Shown here: positions 44,927 through 55,941 of the stretch, in pieces | How positions within the stretch are numbered: position 1 is the first letter of the stretch | Layout: each line of letters begins with the position of its first letter | NCBI GenBank assembly: GCA_014904985.1 | Contig: MU128969.1 | Span: forward strand, 124,001-188,000 | Source: Hydnum rufescens UP504 | Taxonomy: Eukaryota > Basidiomycota > Agaricomycetes > Cantharellales > Hydnaceae | DNA length: 64,000 bases | Reading direction: 5' to 3' | Notes under the pieces: generated by a model | Seen by the model: only the letters and a program-made list of their open reading frames with translations | The model's database searches: none | What the model was told of the DNA's origin: nothing | Position numbers and translations under genes: made by a program

Positions 44927-45589
44927 GTTACGGGTCTTATACCACGTCGAAGCTCATCGACTCCGTACTCGATGTTGGCGAAAACATGGGGAAAACGCCA
45001 TTCGTGAAGTTGAACAATAACACGTTGGAAGATAGCAGTGCTTGAGATGTTCGATATAACATAGACGGGGTATGAAGAATGTTACGGGAGGACTAGATTA
45101 ACGACCGTCAGTGAATAAGCAGGAACTGAAGAATTTTGAGGGTATTAAGCGTGAAATCAATGAAACGAGGAGAGCGATTGTGTACCTGGTAATCTCCCTG
45201 GTCGACGGCAAAAAGCACGAAGAGTGCATTCGTTCTCGCGTGCTTCACAGTCTAATGCGCGAACTGACAACCAGCAGTCTTACTTTGGTAATCAGAGCTT
45301 GCTGACATCCTCCATCCTTATCCAATATACCACAGATTCGCCAGACTGGGATTCGACTGGATACTCCCAAGTCTCCAAAAGTTACTTGTAGGGTGGATTT
45401 GCGTTGACTACTGCAGCTACCTTGCGCGTTGCCAACTTCCAGGAAATTCTTGATGGACGCCACGAGCCCACGGTAGAGGACTGAGGCGAAGGCCTGTCTC
45501 GGTTGTACCGAGGGGTGACAGGCATATATGCGTACTGTGCTAGTAGCTACACAGCCACAGAAAGGCTAGACAAAGATTTTTGAAAAGAA

Positions 45590-47862
45590 TTTCACTACAC
45601 CTTCGGCACCATGTATAAATGCACAGATGTAGGCGTCAGGCCGAACGATAACGACCGAGAGCAAGACTTTGCGGGCCTGGGGGGTGTCGACGTCATACCT
45701 TGAGTATCGACGAGCACCCAATCCACACCCCCAGTCACTCTCCCTTAACCCGCATTAGGCGTATTCTTGGGAACAATAAGGTACGAATCAACGAGGCGAT
45801 GTCCATCTTTATTGCATTTTCCAAGCACATCCAACATGTCCTTACTGGTTGAAGGGGGCTAGGGGTTCGGTGTCAGTGGGAGGACTTTCCGGGAGTTCGA
45901 ATACCAACGCAGTATGGGTCAGGAGATTGAATAGTAGCGTCACCCTCGGCGGTGACGGGCAAGACATTGAGGGCATCCCCTGCGCAATCGCCCACTTGTA
46001 TCGGCTCGCCGTCCTTCCCTTACGGCGTGTACGCCTTGTTTCCAACGTTGACATCCTGAGTATGAGACGCCGGTCCAAGATGATTCCGCTCCATTGGTAA
46101 CTCCCGGTTGCTTGAATACATGGTCGCGCACGAAACCCCGATTGACAGTCTTGAGATGTGTCCTTCAAAGCCAAGCCTCTGTCCAACATCCATTGGGTGT
46201 GTCGGTCCGTTGTCAAGTTGAGCGTCCCCTTGATTGGAAGCATGCACTCTGTTTGGTATGTCGAGAGAAGCGAGCGAGGCGATAACTCTTAACGGCAAGG
46301 GAAAGCTTCCACGCTAAATTGACCTGCCCTTGAGATGCCCGCAAACCGCCCTACCATGGGGCGAAATACGACTCATGGAATCTCGGACGGGCGAATTTAG
46401 ACCCTGGCTGCCCATTGGCGGATGGACGTCGGCCCCATTTAACGCACGTTGAGGCGAGGTGAGATAGGGTGGCACACACTTGGGTCGCGCTAATACGTGC
46501 CTCCGGCGATGAACACACGACCGACGCGAAACTGGTCAGCGCATCGAATGTTTGGTCTACGATGAGCTGTACCGTCAACAAGTGGCATCTAAATTCGTCG
46601 CGGGGGAGGATGCACTTGCCGTACGATACGCATTAACGCTTGGTCAATACCACGGAATCATCCCTCACGATCTTCCTCAGATATGCCTTGAAAGCATGAA
46701 AACCGCCATGGACGACCTTTTGTATTTCCTCCGGGGTCCCATTACCCAGTACTGAGAAATGAGGAGCTGGACCCATGGGCAAGGCCAGCACTCTGAACGA
46801 TATAATGGGAGCCAATGGCATGCCATCAGTCACGAGGATTCGAAATTATCGTGCAAAAAGAAGACATATAACCTGGTGGCGGCACTGCCATAAGCGGCCC
46901 AATACTTTCGTGAGGCAGGGGGTTAAAAACCATCGATCAACGGTGTATGTAAGGGTGGAAACCTCACCTCACGATGCAGACCTTCCAGGTCTACATCAGC
47001 GACAAGGAAAGCTTCCTTCTCCAGCGTTTCTCCCGAGAAGTTGACCCCGAGGTGTTTTCGAGTAACCCTTTTTTGAGCAAGACATTAATTGAAGATATCC
47101 TATGAGATGAAGGGAAGAGAAAAATAACCTCGCGCTCCATCGGCTCTGATCCTCCAGTCCACTTTCAAGGCTTCATTCTGGGAAGAACCACGTTTGTTGC
47201 GTGGTAGGAGGTTCGTAGTCACCTTGTAAGTATCTTGTGTGAAGTCGACGAGTTCCGTCCCTAGTTCGACCGTAACGCCGAGCAGACTCAGGTGCGAACC
47301 TAGGGTTGCCTCTGTACTGCATTGACAAAGCATCTGGGGATTGGACTGGGGAAACGATGAGACAGTGAGAAAAAAAAGCCATAAAAGAAATGACACGAAC
47401 GTGGGGAACTTCTGGAGTTGCAGGTCCTTTCACACCAAAGTCCTACGTCCTAATGACAGTTTTCCGTCATTCATTTGAGGGGGTTCGATAGAATGTCTGT
47501 GACCAGACCCAGGATCATGAACACTTAGCTCGAGAATCCTAGGCTACAGCCGAACATCAGTTGGGGGGTCAAAGGCCAAGGAAATTGGGGCTGTCTATCG
47601 CGCTTACTTGGATTCCAGTACCACGGACACCGATCTGATTATCCAAAGCCTTTTCTGTAAGACGAACGATGATCCTTTTCTTGCGCAGAACAAGCGTCGC
47701 CGCGAGACCACCTTGGTCATCGACATCAGTGAGAAATTGGCACGTAGATTTGGTATTGGGGAGGGGGGACGTGCATGGCCCAGCTCCAACCTATATGAGA
47801 ATCAGATTACGCCTCGGGATTTCGGCGGGACGACCTACAATAAGTTCTTGGGCCGATGACAT
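45590..47862 (-). pseudogene. FAD-dependent monooxygenase copy 5 (longest copy)
   Basis: Runs from the ATG at 47860-47862 to the Trx-like C-terminus near 45600. Visible: MRAYDGKT-like region lost near 47450, LGSHLSLLGVTVELGTELVDFTQDTYKVTTNLL (about 47190-47300), LALPMGPAPHFSVLGNGTPEEIQKVVHGGFHAFKAYL (about 46680-46800), the segment around 46330-46560 where the FAD-ribityl GD motif region should lie, the decayed STYETER region, DRGLALKDTSQDCQSGF (about 46140-46190) and TLLFNLLTHTALVFELPE (about 45890). Stops and shifts make it a pseudogene. Its 5' end faces TPR gene D about 0.9 kb away. Confidence 0.78.
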
Positions 47863-48244
47863 TTGTGGATGAAGGTGTGAAGGGCACGTACGCTACGATA
47901 TTCCTCATATGGACGATTAGGTGTGCCGTGTGCGCGTAGGGGTTGGCGTCGAGCCGACACCCTGAAACAATCATGTAGGATCCTACAGTGTTGTGGGCCT
48001 GACAGGACTGCGTAAGGTTGTTACGAAGTTCAACCACATTTCCAGTCAAGGGCCTTTGTACAACTGATGCACAAGATCGGCTATCGGATGCTCAGCTGGA
48101 TGATCCGCCGGGGATCCAGAAACGACATTTGGATATGCATGGCAAGACATGTCGGGAGAGAGGACAAGAACTGGGCAAAGTATGTGGAACAGCGGTTAGA
48201 GTTGCTTGCATCATTCTTGTAATGCACACGGGCGCCTAATTATA

Positions 48245-48510
48245 CATCAGGAAGCCCAGAATCCACTCTGTGCGATCCGGAGAAGGGACCTTACTCCTGG
48301 GCCTTCCACTGATGCAAATTGGCTCAAATTTTTCCGGCACTGCATGCTTGCATATCCGACCTCAAATGGAAAACCACAAGCCATTTGAGTGTGTGGTTGG
48401 GGAATTATGAGCAATTTATTATTTACTCTGCTGACTCTGCATGCTGTGGAGGCTGTGGAGCAAGGTCCCCCGCTCCGGAGCCTCCACAGCCCATTTTACA
48501 CTTCCTGATG
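48245..48510. mobile_element. MITE-like element with CATCAGGAAG TIRs and an internal hairpin
   Basis: CATCAGGAAG at 48245-48254 is inverted at 48501-48510, with TA on both outer sides. Homologous array units lack this stretch. Inside, CTGTGGAGGCT...AGCCTCCACAG (about 48445-48490) makes a strong GC-rich hairpin. No coding frame. Confidence 0.6.
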
Positions 48511-48539
48511 TAGGAGGCCCCAAGACCCACCAAGACGAA

Positions 48540-48790
48540 ATATTACTCCCGATTATGGGAATTGGACCGACGAAACGATGTCCGACGACCTGTGCTGATA
48601 ATAAGCGCTTGCGGAGCCTCTGGTAATCACAGCCGAAACCTTCATCCAGGGACTTGTCGATGGGTAAATCACATAACTTATCCAGTACATTGTATTTCAA
48701 TCGTGGTCTTTGACTTCGTCTGGGTGCGAGCAATGATTTGGGGCTGTGCAGGCCTCAAAGGATTTTGAATACATCCTCAATGGGTAAGTG
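48540..48790. promoter_or_regulatory. Conserved upstream region of TPR gene copy D
   Basis: The shared upstream block (GATTATGGGAATTGGACC..., ACTTGTCGATGGGTAAATCACATAAC, CAAAGGATTTTGAATACATCC). Confidence 0.5.
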
Positions 48791-51700
48791 ATGATTCATC
48801 TGACTTGCCTCGCATCGCCTCACCTTGACCTCTCTCGAGTGCCCAACGCCTCATGCCATCCCAGAAGACTCTTCTCGAGGATAAGACGCAGTGTCAAATC
48901 GCCTTCAGCCCCGTCCAATGATTCCTCTCGTAACAGACCATTTACTTCCGCACATCCGGATCCTCAGCCATCATATCCAGATTACCTCAATGAGAACGCC
49001 AGCTCGGGATGGGATGCCGCTCTCATCGTGTCCTCGATAATCCGCGATATGCCAGCTCTTCCACGCGCACTCTGTGGTCCTCTCACTCAAGTTTTCGACG
49101 TCGTAGCGGAGGTGATCGACGCAGTTCAAACCATGCGCAACGGAAGAAATGGATGCACACACCTCATAGTTCGGGTCACAAAGTTTCTTGAGAGCTTCGT
49201 GGGCGGGTTAAAGGGAAGCAACATCCTCGATAATACGGCAATCGCTTCAAGTTTGATTATTTTAAGGCGGTATGCTTCCCAATTTCTTTCCACAATCTCT
49301 ACAGTGAAATATATCTGTTTCGGCTATAGGAACCTGATGGCAATTTGTGCTGACGCGAAGCGATGGTCGAGTTTGAATCCTTTGAGTCGCTACATCCAGC
49401 GTGATCAAATTATGATTGCGATATCGAGACACGGAGAGAATCTGACAGATTGTTTCCATGCGTTCCAAGTGAGTGTCTATTCAACAGGTCTCCTCTCACT
49501 TCGCAAAAATGTGCTGATATCCTTGTAAAGATCGTCACATCGATAACAGCAGCCAAACCTGTGGACAGAGCAGGGACGGTCGCGTCTCCGGGCCCATCAG
49601 TCCCAGAAAGACCCCTATTAGCCTCTGAGAATGCACCGGTGAGTAATTTGGGGCTATCAGCAATTCAATGATGCTAAATTCGGTTTTTAGACTTCGAGCT
49701 TGCTGGAAGGACTGCGCAACTTTTCCGAACATCGGGCGAGTCAGGCAGTGTTTGAGCAAATCGGCGTGGCTGTTCAAGGACGACCAGAGGAGATCGGGTT
49801 ACAGGCGACTTCGACACCACTGGGCTCAAGGTAATTGACATCCTTGGTTCAATATAGCAATAAGAGACTGATGAAGATGAAACAGGAATGTGGGGATGAC
49901 TGGACCGCGAACTCGCCATGATCGCCATGTTTCATATCTTACAAGCCAAATCTTCGAGCTTACGGCGGAAGTGCGCAGTGTCTTGCCACATATCCCAGTC
50001 GGTACGGATGCCGGAGCGCAGGTTGTGAGATGGGAAGCTCACCGACAGCCGACTGGGGACCCGACACGTCAACTTAGTGAAACAACTACAGCCACATTGG
50101 AGCTCCTGACCGAACTGCGTGATGTCGGGGAGATCAGATTGGATTCGGCCATGCTGGCTGGAAAGATGAATGATCTGTCAAGGAATTTGCATGATCTGGG
50201 TCTTTGGGGCGAGGCGTGTGAAGTACAGACTACGGCAGTGGTACTATACCGCACTGGAGAGGACAAACCACATCTTGCTAGTGGTCTTTTTGGGCTCTCC
50301 CTTTGTCTTTCGGGCTTGGGCCGTGATGAAGAGGCCCTCAGAGCAAGTGCAGAGGCGTTGAGCATTCGTCGCTCGCTAGCCACAGATCGCCCCAAAGTAT
50401 TCCACCCAGATCTCGCTCATTCTCTTCACAAACACTCCCGTTGTCTTTTGAAATTTGGCCGCGATGAAGAGGCCCTCAAGGCAAATGAGGAGGCCTTGAG
50501 CATTTGTCGCTTGCTAGCCGTGGATCGCCCCGAAGTATTCCACCCATATATCGCTCGTTCTCTTCACAACCACTCCGTTTGTCTTTCAAAATTTGGCCGC
50601 GATGAGGAGGCCCTCAAGGCAAATGAGGAGGCCTTGAGCATTCGCCGCTTGCTAGCCGTGGATCGCCCCGAAGTATTCCACCCAGATCTCGCTCGTTCTC
50701 TTCACAACCACTCCGTTTGTCTTTCAAAATTTGGCCGCCATGAAGAGGCCCTCAAGGCAAATGAGGAGGCCTTGAGCGTTCGTCGCTTGCTAGCCGCAGA
50801 TCGCCCCAAAGTGTTCCGCCCAGAACTCGCTGATTCCCTTTACTGCCACTCCTGTTGTCTTTCAAAATTTGGCCGCGATGAAGAGGCCCTCAAGGCAAAT
50901 GAGGAGGCCTTGAGCATTCGTTTGCTTGCTAGCCGCAGATTGCCCCGAAGTATTCCGCCCAGATCTCGCTGATTCTCTTTACCGCCACTCCCATTGTCTT
51001 TCAAAATTTGGCCACAATGAAGAAGCCCTCAAGGCAAATGAGGAGGCCTTGAGCATTCGTCGCTTGCTAGCCGCAGATCACCCCGAAATATTCCGCCCAG
51101 ATCTCGCTGATTCCCTTTACTGCCACTCCTGTTGTCTTTCAATATTTGGCCGCGATGAAGAGGCCCTCAAGGAAAATGAGGGGGCCTTGAGCATTCGTCG
51201 CTTGCTAGCCGCAGATCGCCCCGAAGTATTTCGCCCGGATCTCGCTCTTTCTCTTAACAATCACTCCCATTGTCTTTTAAAATTTGGCCACGATGAAGAG
51301 GCCCTCAAGGCAAATGAGGAGGCCTTGAGCATTCGTCACTTGCTAGCCGCAGATCGCCCCGAAGTATTCCGCGCAGATCTCGCTCGTTCTCTTCACAACC
51401 ACTCCGTTTGTCTTTCAAAATTTGGCCGCGACGAAGAGGCTCTCAAGGCAAATGAGGAGGCCTTGAGCATTCATCGCTTGCTAGCCGCAGATCGCCCGGA
51501 AGTATTCCGTCCAGATCTCGCCCGTTCTCTTCACAGCCTCTCTGCTGATCTTTCGAAATTTGGCCGCGATGACGAGGCCCTCAAGGCAAATGAGGAGGCC
51601 TTGAGTATTCGTCGCTTGTTAGCCGCAGATCGCCCCAAAGTATTCCGCCTGGATCTCGCTGATTCTCTTCACAACCACTCCATTCTTCTTACGAAATTTG

Positions 51701-52185
51701 GCCATGATGAAGATGCCTTGAAGGCAAGTGAGGAGGCCTTGAGCGTTTATCGCTTGCTAGCCGCAGATCGCCCCAAAGTATTCCTCCCAGATCTCGCTGA
51801 TTCTCTTCACAACCACTCCAATCGTCTTTCGAAATTTGGTCACGATGAAGAGGCCCTCAAGGCAAATGAGGAGGCCTTGAGCATTTGTCGCTTGCTAGCC
51901 ACAGATCGCCCCAAAGTATTCCGCCTGGATCTTGCTGATTCTCTTCACAACCACTCCATTCTTCTTTCGAAATTCGGCCGTGATAAAGATACCTTGAAGG
52001 CAAGTGAGGAGGCCTTGAGCGTTTATCGCTTGCTAGCCGCAGATTGCCCCAAAGTATTCCTCCCAGATCTCGCTGATTCTCTTGACAACCACTCCGACTA
52101 TCTTTCAAAATTTGGCCGCGATGAAGAGGCTCTCAACGCAAAGGAGGAGGCCTTGAGCATTCGTCGCTCACTAATCAACGATTGA
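48791..52185 (+). pseudogene. MLKL/HeLo-like N-terminal domain + TPR gene, copy D (one frameshift in the repeats)
   Basis: Exons 48791-49468, 49531-49638, 49691-49830 and 49886 onward, with GT-AG introns of 62, 52 and 55 nt. At the usual ATG (48853, CATGCCATCCCAGAAG) an extra C puts the start out of frame. An upstream in-frame ATG at 48791 could replace it and add about 20 residues. The helical domain is open. In repeat 5 (50921-50930, CGTTTGCTTGCT instead of CGTCGCTTGCT) one extra base shifts the frame. The remaining array is open in the new frame to the TGA at 52183-52185. As written, a truncated protein with about four TPRs would be made. A sequencing error at this one place would make it intact, with 13 full and one partial repeat. 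Confidence 0.82.
50322..52182 (+). repeat. 138 bp TPR-coding tandem repeat array, copy D
   Basis: About 13 full units plus a terminal partial unit. Units 10-11 and 12-13 form a duplicated dimer (HSILL[TS]KFG..D, then ASEEALSVYRLLAAD[RC]PKVFLPDL). Confidence 0.92.
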
Positions 52186-52249
52186 CCCGTACTCCATCCA
52201 GATCTTGCTGATACTCTTAACAACCCTCTCCATTCATGTTTCGATATTT

Positions 52250-53800
52250 CACTGCCATAACTTATTGCGGACTAGCTGCGCATTGGCCTACTGCGAGGGC
52301 TGCTATCTTGTCAGCATCTGTGTTAATGTTAAATCGACGACACGCCTTCCGTTCGAATGACACCCAATGTCCCCTAGTATCTGTGAGGGGACTCGTTCGG
52401 CCGCGGCACCGATGAGCTCGACCCTACCTGGTAGTTCGGTTAAATATAAGGCCCCAAGTGTTCCCCATACGCGCGGTGAAGAAGTGTTAAGGCACTCAAA
52501 ATGGGGAATGGGTGCCGCTTCTGGAGCCCGACGGACATCCTTGGTCAAGACTCGACAACGATTAGAGTGAGAATAGATAATGGACAGGGAGTATTAGGAA
52601 ATGTTCCTAATCCTGTGCAGTGGTGATGGGTTCGAAGGGAATCGCCTAAGCCAGTGCTCAAAGAAGTGGGATTCAAAGCCTGGCAGTCGGGGTTTTTGAT
52701 ACAGTATGAATTGTCTGTCGCTTCTCCCCCCTTTATTGTCTCGGCGCCCGTGAGATGGCTCACCCCTGATTGCACTCATCGACAATCTTCTTCTCTTTGG
52801 CTTCGAAACCCACCACGGCATCATTATGCCGCTTACAGTACGGGCTACGTATAGGTTTATATTTATAAGACCCGTTGAAGTTTCCTGTTTGTCAATGCAA
52901 GTAGGGGGGACACTTTTAGAACATGTTTGGAAGTGGACGTTGGATTAGTCTAAGGGCTCCTTGAGTGGTGGATTAAAAATGCCATGGCCAATTTATAGAT
53001 AACTAGGAAGCGAAGGGTTGACTGGTACAACATGCTTGAATGGACAATATCACTGTTTTCCCAACACCCAACCGAAGCAGGTGACACGGTATCTGGGCAC
53101 GGAAAACCCAACACGACTTCCGGGTATTGGTATCAGGTCGCATCAGGTCGTGCTAGATATTAGTCGAACGCGGCGACGAAACAAACGCCGAGCTCGAGCT
53201 CCTCAAAACTTCCTGCGTCGTGCTATTTCTCACGTCTCCGATGCATCAGAATCCAGGGGCCTGCATTCTGCACTGCTTACAGGCCCATGTTTTTTATTGC
53301 CTAAATTCAGTTTCAAAATCAGCGAGCCGGGATACCGCCTAGCTTACTGTAGGAACAAGGGGGAGGGGGGGTACTCACGCCTTGAGAACAAAAGACCAGA
53401 GATGAACAATCGCGGTTGGGGGAAGCTTTGATTCCAGATCCATTGGGTTTACACTCTTCGTTTCAGCGATCAACGTGCAGGAAACATAACCACCTAGAAA
53501 AAAAAACAAACCGTAAAAAAAAATCTCGTTCAAGGACTTGTCGTAGATGTGAGCTCAAACTTGAGTGTTCAACCGTCACAAAAAAGTGGATATGGGCAAG
53601 GGAACTAGAATGAGGGGCAATTCTTATGCTGATGTAAGGGATAATTATCAGCGCAAGCCATTAGTAACCGTCCATTGTTCGTTCGCTGTTTCGAGGCCAT
53701 ATATATCCCCGCGTCATCCACACTACTTACTCTCCTAGCCCTTCATCAAACGACGATGGGAGGAGAGGCACTGGTGGCATCCCACTTCGCCACGCCGAAG
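52250..53800. repeat. Array unit 3' block after copy D
   Basis: Standard post-gene block. From about 53430 onward it is almost identical to 35700 onward. Confidence 0.65.
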
Positions 53801-53858
53801 GTGCCAACATGAATTGCATGTCAATACGGGACAACACCTCCCAAAAGCATACTACAAC

Positions 53859-54567
53859 CTACACTGTGATTCGGAAGGCGAATGGCCATGCATCTGTGAG
53901 GCGGGCTTGTGATGACGTACGCGACGCGAGATGGCTGCCACCGCCCATGAGTCCACAGAGCGCGCGGAGTGTCGACCATCTCGTCGGTTTACAGAAGAGA
54001 CTCCCCCATATCCAGTATGGTCTGGTCAGGAAAACTGGTATAGGCGTGAGTGGCTGGGGAAAAACAATCTCGACTGGATTTCGTATGTGAGGGAGATGAG
54101 GGGCACCTCTGGGTCGCGAGCCATTCTGACGAGATGGAGAAGGATTGCCGGACAAAGAGTGTATTGAAGAACGTAAAGAGCCAAATGAATTTCATACAGA
54201 TGCGTGATGCAAACGAGGAGGGTGAAAACTGGGAGACGGAGATTGTGATGAAGGAGGATGGGGCGACAAAGACGAGGATAAGGTGAGGGCGATAATAGGG
54301 GATAGAGGGAGGGAATAGGGGGACGACGAAGCTGAATATGCCAGGGAATCCTTCGGGTCTGCAGTTCCTTGGGTCGCGAGTGACGTCAGAGTGTGTCCAT
54401 TCATCTGTTACTAGGGGGAAAGCCGGGTCGGACGGTGACGGCGACAAGGAAGAAGTATGACTTGTGACAGGAGCAGAAAGCCTCACGTCCTCAGATTGAT
54501 AAGTGCAAGAGGTAGGGGCTGAACGGGCAAAGCCTTTTTCTGAGGACAAAAGCGCACATCTCACCAA
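53859..54567 (-). other. Conserved Ser-rich minus-strand segment, copy 4
   Basis: 192 open codons from 54567 (MVRCALLSSEKGFARSAPTSCTYQ...). Almost identical to 36180-36833. Confidence 0.38.
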
Positions 54568-55314
54568 GTTACGGGTTTTATACCACGTCGAAGTTCATCG
54601 ACTCCATACTCGATGTTGGCGAAAGCGTGGGGAAGACGCCATTCGTGAAGTTGAGCAAGAACAGGTTGGGGGATAGTGGTGCTTGAGGTGTCCGATATAA
54701 TATAGACGGGATATGAAGAATGTTTCGGGAGGACTACATGTAGACCACCAGTGGATAACCAGGAAATAGGGTATATATAGGTGATACCTGAAGGATTTTG
54801 AGGGTTCTGAGCATGAAATCAATCCAACGAGGAGAGTGATCGTGTACCTGGTAATCTCCCTGGTCGATGGCAAAAAGTACGAGGACTGGGATACGGTGTC
54901 TTCTCGCGTGCTTCACAGTCAAGTCTAATGCGCGAACTGACAAGCAGTCAGTTCCCCCTCTAGTAACCAGAGTTCGCGGACTGGCCCCGTAAACCCTCCA
55001 TCCTCCTCCAATTACACCACAGATTCGCCGGACCGAGATTCGACAGAATGCTCCCAGGTCAGCCAGTAGGGATGATTTCCGTTGACTACTGCAGCTACTT
55101 TCTGCGGTCCCAATCGTCCAGGAAATTCTTGAATGGATGGCACGAGCCCACGACAGAGGACTGAAGCGAAGGCCTTTCTCAGTTGTATCGAGGGACGCAG
55201 GAATTACACAGACAAAGATTTTTGAAATTACATATACGAATGCACCAACGGGCGGCCGAATGATAATGACGAGGGCAAGGGCTTCCAGGCTTGGGTGGCA
55301 TCGACGTCATCCGC

Positions 55315-55600
55315 CTATGGAAGTGCCGCCAGCAACCTGTATGTCTTCCTGTTGCGTAGTAATTTCGAATGCTCCTGACTGATGGTATGGTATTGCCTCT
55401 CATCGTGTCGTTAAGAGTGCTGGCCTTGCCCATGCCAGTGGGCCCGGCTCCTCGCTTCTCAGTAGCGGGTAACGGGACTCCGAAGGAAATTTAAAAGGTC
55501 GTCTATGTAGGTCAATTTAGTGTGGAAGCTTTCCTTGGTATGAAAAATCTGTCTCCTCACTAGGGAAGGAAAATAAAGGGAAAAGCTTGCGTCGAACTGC
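55315..55600 (+). pseudogene. Inverted internal fragment of the FAD monooxygenase (unit with copy E)
   Basis: Plus-strand SAGLAHASGPGSSLL-type sequence and the decayed STYETER region (reverse orientation to other copies). It is joined at about 55313 to a correctly oriented C-terminal trace at the same breakpoint as near 23400. It lacks the dispersed repeat inserted in the copy B unit. Confidence 0.6.
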
Positions 55601-55609
55601 CGATTACGG

Positions 55610-55941
55610 GAACTGATCTCATGAAACGACCTTGGACGACGTATGCTAGGCGCTTGCGAGGCATCTGGCAATCACGGCTTACTGTAAATAGCGAAAACTT
55701 CATCCAGGGACTTGGCGATGGCTAAATCACATAACATATAGAGGACAAGGCGTTGTCTATCACTTCGTTTAGGTACTAGAAATTATTTAGAGCTCAAAGG
55801 ATTTGAATACATCCTCGAATGGGTAGCTATATATAGGTAGCGATTCATCCGACTTGCCTCGTACCCGCTGCCTTGCATCCCAGCGCCTTTCCTCGCCTCG
55901 CCTTCAAGTCCTCTCTCTAGATCTCCAGTACCCAATGCCTC
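55610..55941. promoter_or_regulatory. Conserved upstream region of TPR gene copy E
   Basis: Shared upstream block with ACTTGGCGATGGCTAAATCACATAAC and CAAAGGATTTGAATACATCC. It contains GCTATATATAGG (about 55828), a possible TATA element about 115 bp before the ATG. Confidence 0.5.

Noticed and set aside
53859..54567. Ser-rich minus-strand segment as a STE3-type pheromone-receptor tail
   Set aside because: No seven-transmembrane region can be assembled upstream; the resemblance is only Ser/Arg-rich composition.
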